A stretch of DNA of 64,000 nucleotides from Buddleja alternifolia (taxonomy: Eukaryota > Streptophyta > Magnoliopsida > Lamiales > Scrophulariaceae): assembly GCA_019426215.1 (NCBI GenBank), contig CM033402.1, positions 4,278,001 through 4,342,000 on the forward strand, written 5' to 3'. A program made the translations under genes and the position numbers. The notes beneath the pieces were generated by a model. The model was not told where the DNA came from and did not search any database. It saw only the letters and a list, made by a program, of their open reading frames with translations. Shown in pieces: positions 58,601 through 64,000 of the stretch. Positions within the stretch are counted from its first letter, which is position 1; each line of letters starts with the position of its first letter.

Positions 58601-60998
58601 CAATGTGAGAATCCCGTCGCGAATGGCCAAACAATATATGAGACCAAAAATGCGATTTTCCATTATATTTATTTATATTTTAACGCATTTAGATGCATGT
58701 ATATATGTATAGAATTGATCAAACACAGTATCTATACATATATACATAAAGCAGGTTCGCAAATTTTTTAGATTGTGATACATAAACTAATGAAATTAAA
58801 TAATTTAATGGCCTCGTTGTTTTTCCAGGTGGGATATTAAAGAAATTGATCAACTCCCAGATTACATGAAGGCTGCTTATCAAATGTTTTTTATTCTACG
58901 TGACGATTTTGATCATGAATTGTCAAAACTTGGAAGATCTAATTATGGAGTATCTTGTGTCTTTGAAGCAGTAAGAGCAAAATTTAGCTTGTGATCATAT
59001 AAACTCAACTTCGATTTCGAAAATAGTTAGATATATAATAATGTTTACACACAAATATTTATGTATAGACAATTAACCAACTCTTATAATATGAAACTTA
59101 TACAAAATGTTTTGATATATTGGAGCTAAAAAACCTTGCAACCGCTTACAACAAGAAGGCCAAGTGGTACATGGGGGGAGAGATGGCTACATTTCAAGAC
59201 CATATTTCTAATGGACACAGGGCAAGTGGTGCCCCTGTGGTCTTTACAGGATTCTTCCTGGGCATGGAATCTGCTTCAAAAGAAGCTTTTGATTGGCTAC
59301 TCAGTGAGCCTAAAATTGTGGAGGCTGGTGGTCTCTTGACAAGACATATGAATGATGTCAGCACTTATGAGGTATGTTTTTCTTAATCGAAGATTTAGCC
59401 AATTGTTAGGACTTGAATTTAGAATCGGGACGTGCATGAGCAAAGGTAGGCGGACTTAATTTATACTTAATTATGTATATAATGCAAATAATTATAAAAA
59501 TAATATACTATTATGTAAAATTATATAAATATCACTCACAGTTCATGAGCAAAACTTCATAATTTCTAGGGTAATATGGAGAGTTCAAATCTAATTAAAT
59601 TATCTGCAATGCAAAAACAAAATAGAGAGAGTTGTTTTTTAATTAAGGGATAATTACACTAAGAATATCCTAATGAATGGGCTAATTACAGGTCCCTCCC
59701 CTCAACTATGCGTACTTACAGACGCCTCCCCCACCGTCAAGAACTCATCCAACACTAATAGAATCAATAAAATGACATTTTTGGCTCTTGCCCTAAAGTA
59801 TTCCAATAATTTTAAACTTCACTATTCATTCAAATCAAATATTTTCTTTATTAGCAATTACAGATTTGTTACAATTAGGACACATTTTACTCATGTTATG
59901 GTTAATCCAGTAAAATAGTCAACTATCAGATGAAGTCAATAAAATGGTAAAATTGGGTTTATGAATATTTTTGACGATGATGTCAACTTTTTTCGTTAAA
60001 AAAGTGAACGGAGGGTGGACATTGTATGACGGAGGTTGATACAGAGGGTGTTTGTAATTATGTATAGTTGAAGGGAGAGATTATAATTAGCTCATTCATC
60101 AGGGGAGGTAAGAGTAATTATCCCTTTAATTAATTGACTTTTTGGAGCCAAGTTAACGAAATTAGTATAGATATAACTTATGTTTGATGATTTTCATTTG
60201 TTTTGACCTTGTTAGAATTTTTTTTTAATTTGGTTATCTTATTTGTACTCAATCTGGTTCGGTTTGGTTTGCTTGTAATTCGTATTAATTTTTAAGCCAA
60301 GCCCAGACATTGAGTACAAAAATTCGTTTCAATTCGAGTATGAGTATAAGTAGGCTCGGCTCGTGCAGTTTGATTAACACCCTACATTTAATATAATGCA
60401 TATTTGGGTGGGCTATATATATGAGATGAAATTCAAGGGAAATAGTTTATTGTATAAATGTTTATTGTATAATATACATATCATTTTCTCAGAAGGCCAG
60501 TGTTTGCCCAAGCAACGTGAACTCGGTTAATTAAGATTAAAATTTGTGGGAGTAGTGGGACCAAATTGGCAACAATTAAAGAAAAACTATTAGACAAATT
60601 GACTAAACAAGTTATAGTGTGTATATGAGTGTATAAAGTTATATTAATCAATGACAAATCTCTGTTTTATACTTAATATGTGAACTTTGCAATATTTGAA
60701 GCGGGAGCATGAGGAAGGGGTCTTTCCAACACCAGTTGACTGTTACATGACAGAAAATGGTGTGTCGAAGCGAGAAGCTATGGATAAGATTCTTGAATTT
60801 GCTGAGGATCAATGGAAAATTATCAATAAGGAATGGATTGTAAGTTCTGTACCAAGGCACTGGATGAAGCCTATTCTCAACTATGCACGTATGCAAGTCG
60901 CTGCGTACAAGGGCGGCGACGATTTGTTTACGGATCCAGAGAATGGGGCGGGGCAAGATCAGATCGCTGCTCTATTTGTTGATCCAATCGTTATTTAA
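55330..60998 (+). CDS. TPS-a type terpene synthase, probably plastid-targeted, altered DDxxD
   Basis: Seven exons, the standard plan for this class: 55,330-55,611; 56,117-56,390; 57,098-57,470; 57,964-58,182; 58,829-58,970; 59,126-59,371; 60,702-60,998. All junctions are GT-AG and in frame; the product is 610 residues. Class I synthases ionise prenyl diphosphates with Mg. Residues 1 to about 60 are Ser/Lys-rich with few acids (ASASVFQGTNVKVYGH) and look like a transit peptide, unusual for TPS-a, which are mostly cytosolic sesquiterpene synthases. FSPSLW lies near residues 78-83. The N-terminal domain is complete. RDR is at 325-327. The DDxxD position reads N362-D-T-Y-G366 (58,118-58,132). The second motif is N506-D-V-S-T-Y-E-R-E514, which fits NDxxTxxxE. 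The end is LFVDPIVI. The exon-7 acceptor (TTTGAAG) has a poor pyrimidine tract. The product cannot be predicted; activity may be reduced or changed. Confidence 0.9.
56630..57058. mobile_element. MITE in terpene-synthase intron 2, 10-bp target duplication
   Basis: Target duplication TATTAAGTGA at 56,620-56,629 and 57,059-57,068. Termini are GGGCTAGTTGCATTATTCGTC and, inverted, GGGCTAATAGCATTTTTCGTC. Length 429 bp with no coding capacity. A duplication of 9-10 bp points to the Mutator superfamily. Confidence 0.88.
57506..57882. mobile_element. MITE in terpene-synthase intron 3, 10-bp target duplication
   Basis: Target duplication CGGGTTTTGT at 57,496-57,505 and 57,883-57,892. Termini are GGGAAAATTCATTTTTTGTC and, inverted, GGGAAAATCGCTTTTGTCCC. 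Length 377 bp. Confidence 0.87.
58239..58661. mobile_element. MITE in terpene-synthase intron 4
   Basis: Flanks ATTATTTTTA (58,229-58,238) and ATTATATTTA (58,662-58,671) differ at one base. Termini are GGGAAAATTATATTTTGGTC and, inverted, GGAAAATCGCATTTTTGGTC. Length 423 bp, same family group as the intron-3 element. Confidence 0.8.
59647..60114. mobile_element. Putative MITE in terpene-synthase intron 6
   Basis: Left end AGGGATAATTACACTAAGAA; right end inverted AGGGATAATTACTCTTACC. Interior words such as GGGCTAATTACAGGTCCCTC are mirrored at the far end. Flanks are TTTAATTA-type on both sides, so the exact duplication is ambiguous. The rest of intron 6 (59,372-60,701) is AT-rich with no gene. 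Confidence 0.65.
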
Positions 60999-61147
60999 TG
61001 TTGTATCTCTAAGAACGAATCGTACAAGGGGCTCTTGGAACTGACTAGCCCCAAGAAATTTCATAATTCTACGGAAAATTTAAATAAAACTATCATTATT
61101 TTTAAATGATTTAATTATGCATTTGTATTGTCAAACATATGGGTAAA

Positions 61148-61522
61148 AGGAGAATCGCATTTTTCATATCGTAATTGACCACTTGTATACTTTTGATATC
61201 AAACAGTTTAAAAATCTCACTTCTCATACAAACTTGGCCATTTTTTCTCATTTTTCATACCACCATTAGTTTTCTTCACAAAAAATCGGCCACTTCTTAC
61301 CAATTTATGAAAAAATCGAACCACTACTTACCATTTTGTGAACAAATTGGCCACTTCTTACCAATTTGTGAAGAAATCGCACCAAATTCCCCAATTTAAA
61401 CTACCGGTGGTATGAAAAATGAGAAAAAATGGCCAAGTTTGTATCAAAAGTGAGATTTCAAGAATGTTTAGTATCAAAAGTGTACAGGCGGTCAATTACG
61501 GTATGAAAAATGCGATTTTTCC
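61148..61522. mobile_element. MITE 150 bp downstream of the terpene synthase
   Basis: Target duplication TATGGGTAAA at 61,138-61,147 and 61,523-61,532. Termini are AGGAGAATCGCATTTTTCAT and, inverted, GGAAAAATCGCATTTTTCAT. The interior contains a repeated CACTTCTTACCAATTTGTGA unit. Length 375 bp. Confidence 0.87.
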
Positions 61523-61626
61523 TATGGGTAAATATCACTTTATGTCTTGTGCTCCTAGACAATTTACCCCAACCTACATTTTGTTTGCATCATTTTTTTC
61601 ACTTGTGCCCTGAAAATATTCCAAAT

Positions 61627-62097
61627 GTTATTAGGGCAAGTTCTGGTTAATCCCATGTACTATGAGCCTATGACCCAACCACATTTCCATCCCTCCCTCT
61701 ACTTTTGATGCATGTCATGTGAAGCTGGAAGTTAGTTATACAGCATCGATACACTACTTTGGCAGCTAGAGGAGTTAGTTATTTTTGTTAGGTTTGTGTT
61801 AGTTGTATAAAGCCTTGTATAGCTAGCTCTTGTTCATGCATTCAGAAACGTGAGTGTAGAGATAGAATAGAGAGCTAAGAGAGTTCATCTCTTGTGAGAG
61901 TTCTTGAGAGATTCATCTTGTAAACATTCACTGATTTGCATTAATAAAGAAGTGTGAGAGTGTTGCAGCCGAGGATGTAGATCAAACGCAATGTTTGATT
62001 GAACCTCGTTAAATCTTCTTGTGATTTATTTTTTGATTTCATTCAATTCTTGTGTGATTTGTTGAATCCAATTTGGTGATATACATTGTTTAATCAC
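61627..62097 (+). repeat. Putative 5' LTR of the right-hand Copia element
   Basis: Possible limits TGTTATTAGGGC to CACAACA. Inside are TATA-like GTTGTATAAAGCC near 61,808 and AATAAAGAAG near 61,942. The sequence after it (CTGGTGCGGTGAACG) would be the primer-binding region but is not the usual TGGTATCAGAGC. The 3' LTR is outside the window, so the ends are unproven. Confidence 0.5.
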
Positions 62098-62153
62098 AAC
62101 AAACTGGTGCGGTGAACGTGGATCAACACACTAGGGTTTCAAATTCTTGAAGA

Positions 62154-64000
62154 ATGGGAACTACAAAGTATGATGTGGAAAGATTCACTTGTTCTAATGA
62201 CTTTGGGCTATGGCGATTGAAGATGAGAGCACTTCTTGTTCATCAAGGGCTTGAAATCGCTTTGAAGGGAGAAAAAGCACTTCCTGCAACAATGTCTGAT
62301 TCAGAGAAGAAAGGAATTATGGAGAAAGCACATAGTGCTATCATACTTAGTCTTGGAGATAAGGCGTTAAGGAAGGTGTCAAAGGAGAAAACTGCTGATG
62401 GAATCTGGACAAAATTGGAGACTCTATACATGACAAAGTCTCTGGTTAACATGTTATATCTAAAACAAGCTCTATACTCTTTTAAGATGCATGATGAAAA
62501 ATCGATTGATGAACAATTAGATCAATTTAACAAATTAATCCTTGATCTTGAAAATATTGATGTGGTGATTGAAGATGATCAAGATCAAGCCTTATTGCTG
62601 TTAAGTTCTCTTCCTAAAAGTTATACAAATTTCAAAGAAACCTTGCTGTACGGAAGAGAATCCTTAGTATTAGATGAAGTACAGGCAGCTTTAAATTCAA
62701 AAGAATTAAATCAAAGAAATGAGGAGAAACACTCTTCACAGGCTGAAGGTTTGAATATTAGAGGAAGAAGTGAGAAGAGAGAATTCAAGAAAAGGCAAGG
62801 CTCTAGATCTAAATCAAGATCAAAATGTCATCACTGTAAAAAGGAAGGACATATTAGAAGGTTCTATCCCGAAAGAAAGAAGAAAAATGATGAAGTCAAT
62901 AAGGATCAAGGTAATGCAGCAGTGTCTAGTGATGGCTATGAGTTTGCTGATGTTTTAATGGTGTCTAATGTTCAATCTGAAAAGGAATGGATCCTGGATT
63001 CAGGATGCACATTCCACATGACTCCAAACAAGTCATGGTTTGAAGAATTCAAATATGTTGATGGAGGAGTTGTTCTTCTTGGGAATAATAAGTCATGTAA
63101 AGTTCAAGGCATTGGTAGTATAAGAATCAAGCTACATAATGATGTGGAGAAAATTTTGACTGAAGTAAGAAATATACCTGAATTAAAAAGGAATTTAATC
63201 TCTCTGGGGATGCTTGATCAGTTAGGTTATGCTTTCAAGATGGAAGCTGAAACTTTGAAAATATTAAAAGGTTCCTTAGTTCAGATGAAAGGAGTAAGAA
63301 AGAATGGAATATACTCCTTATTGGGTAGTACTGTCATTGGTTCAGCAGGAAGTATCATATACAAACAATTAAGTCAATCTATGTTTTGGCATAGAAGACT
63401 TGGACATGTGAGTGAAAGAGATTTGATTGAGTTGTCGAAACAAGACTTGTTGACTGGAGATAAGATTAATGATCTTGAGTTCTGCGAAACTTGTATCTTT
63501 GGTAAATCCAGTAGAGTGAAGTTTGGAACAAGTCAACAAAGAACAAAGGGTACACTGGACTATCTACACTCAGATTTATGGGGGCCAACAAAGGTTAAAT
63601 CACACTCAGGGGGTAAGTATTTCATGTCTATAATTGATGATTATTCAAGGAAGATTTGGGTACTAATCCTTAAACAAAAGAGTGAGGCCTTTAAATCTTT
63701 CAAAGAATGGAAAGTCCTAGTTGAAAATCAAACTGAAAGAAAGGTGAAAAGATTGAGAACTGATAATGACCTGGAATTTTGCTCAAAGGAGTTTGATAAT
63801 TTCTGTAAAGTTGAGGGCATTGCAAGACACAAAACTGTAGCAGGAACACCTCAGCAAAATGGTTTGGCAAAGAGGTTTAACAGAACCCTTTTGGAAAGAA
63901 CTAGATGCATGTTGATAAGTGCCAAACTGCCAAAGGTATTTTAGGCTGAAGTTGTAACAGCTGCAGCCTATTTAATAAATAGATGTCCTTCAACTGCTTT
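62154..64000 (+). pseudogene. Copia gag-pol, 5' part: gag, protease, integrase; inactivated
   Basis: Polyprotein of a Copia element, open from MGTTKYDVERFTCSNDF for 596 codons and then interrupted; the rest is beyond the window. Order: UBN2-type gag (about 15-205); zinc knuckle at residues 225-238 reading CHHCKKEGHIRRFY, where the final Cys is Tyr; aspartic protease WILDSGCTFHMT; pre-integrase MFWHRRLGHVSE...CETCIFGK; integrase with Asp in HSDLWGP, Asp in RTDNDLEF, and PQQNGLAKRF, where the third catalytic residue Glu is Lys (codon 63,870-63,872). TAG at 63,942-63,944 replaces the Trp of LPKVFWAE; the frame continues after it (VVTAAAYLINRCPSTAF). All three changes are single transitions. It lies about 1.2 kb after the terpene synthase, same strand. 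Confidence 0.92.

Overview
The window is nuclear DNA from a flowering plant. Genes have GT-AG introns, and the transposons are typical angiosperm families (CACTA/En-Spm, Copia, L1-type LINE, hAT, Stowaway and Mutator-type MITEs). The one clearly complete metabolic gene is a seven-exon terpene synthase of the angiosperm TPS-a type. Base composition is AT-rich, as in a eudicot; an asterid is plausible but unproven. Most of the window is transposon sequence. Host genes are few: a terpene synthase (55.3-61.0 kb), an RWP-RK (RKD) transcription factor (25.2-25.9 kb), a frameshifted F-box/LRR gene (22.2-23.8 kb) and a broken extensin (48.4-49.0 kb).

Layout. 1-5,349: 3' part of a CACTA element (CACTA-1) ending inside the LTR of a decayed Copia element (5,350-7,412, minus). 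7,405-10,537: second copy of the same CACTA 3' half. 10,538-13,350: degenerate terpene-synthase 5'-flank unit A, interrupted by a solo LTR (10,636-11,940). 13,354-27,024: a 5'-truncated LINE holding a 13.4-kb CACTA insertion (CACTA-2, 13,458-26,849). CACTA-2 carries a TNPA-like gene, a decayed TNP2 transposase, and also the F-box and RKD genes. 27,245-36,631: pieces of one or two more terpene-synthase 5' ends, split by insertions. 36,632-48,420: another LINE, containing the complete 9.4-kb CACTA-3 (38,087-47,475) with TSD AAC. 50,216-53,350: unit C with another exon-1 fragment, followed by a hAT element and a Stowaway MITE. 55,330-60,998: the terpene synthase, with MITEs in introns and 3' flank. 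61,627-64,000: 5' part of a Copia element cut by the window edge.

How it fits together. The non-transposon backbone looks like one tandem terpene-synthase locus. Promoter and exon-1 pieces recur four or five times, only the last copy keeps a whole reading frame, and insertions have expanded the rest to tens of kilobases. Removing each CACTA element plus one target-site copy rejoins the interrupted LINE reading frame, which fixes the insertion order. The two observations most worth following up are the terpene synthase, whose aspartate-rich metal-binding motif is altered to N-D-T-Y-G while its second metal motif is intact, and the apparent carriage of an intact RKD gene and a nearly intact F-box gene inside a CACTA element. 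All functional statements come from reading the sequence; no searches were run.
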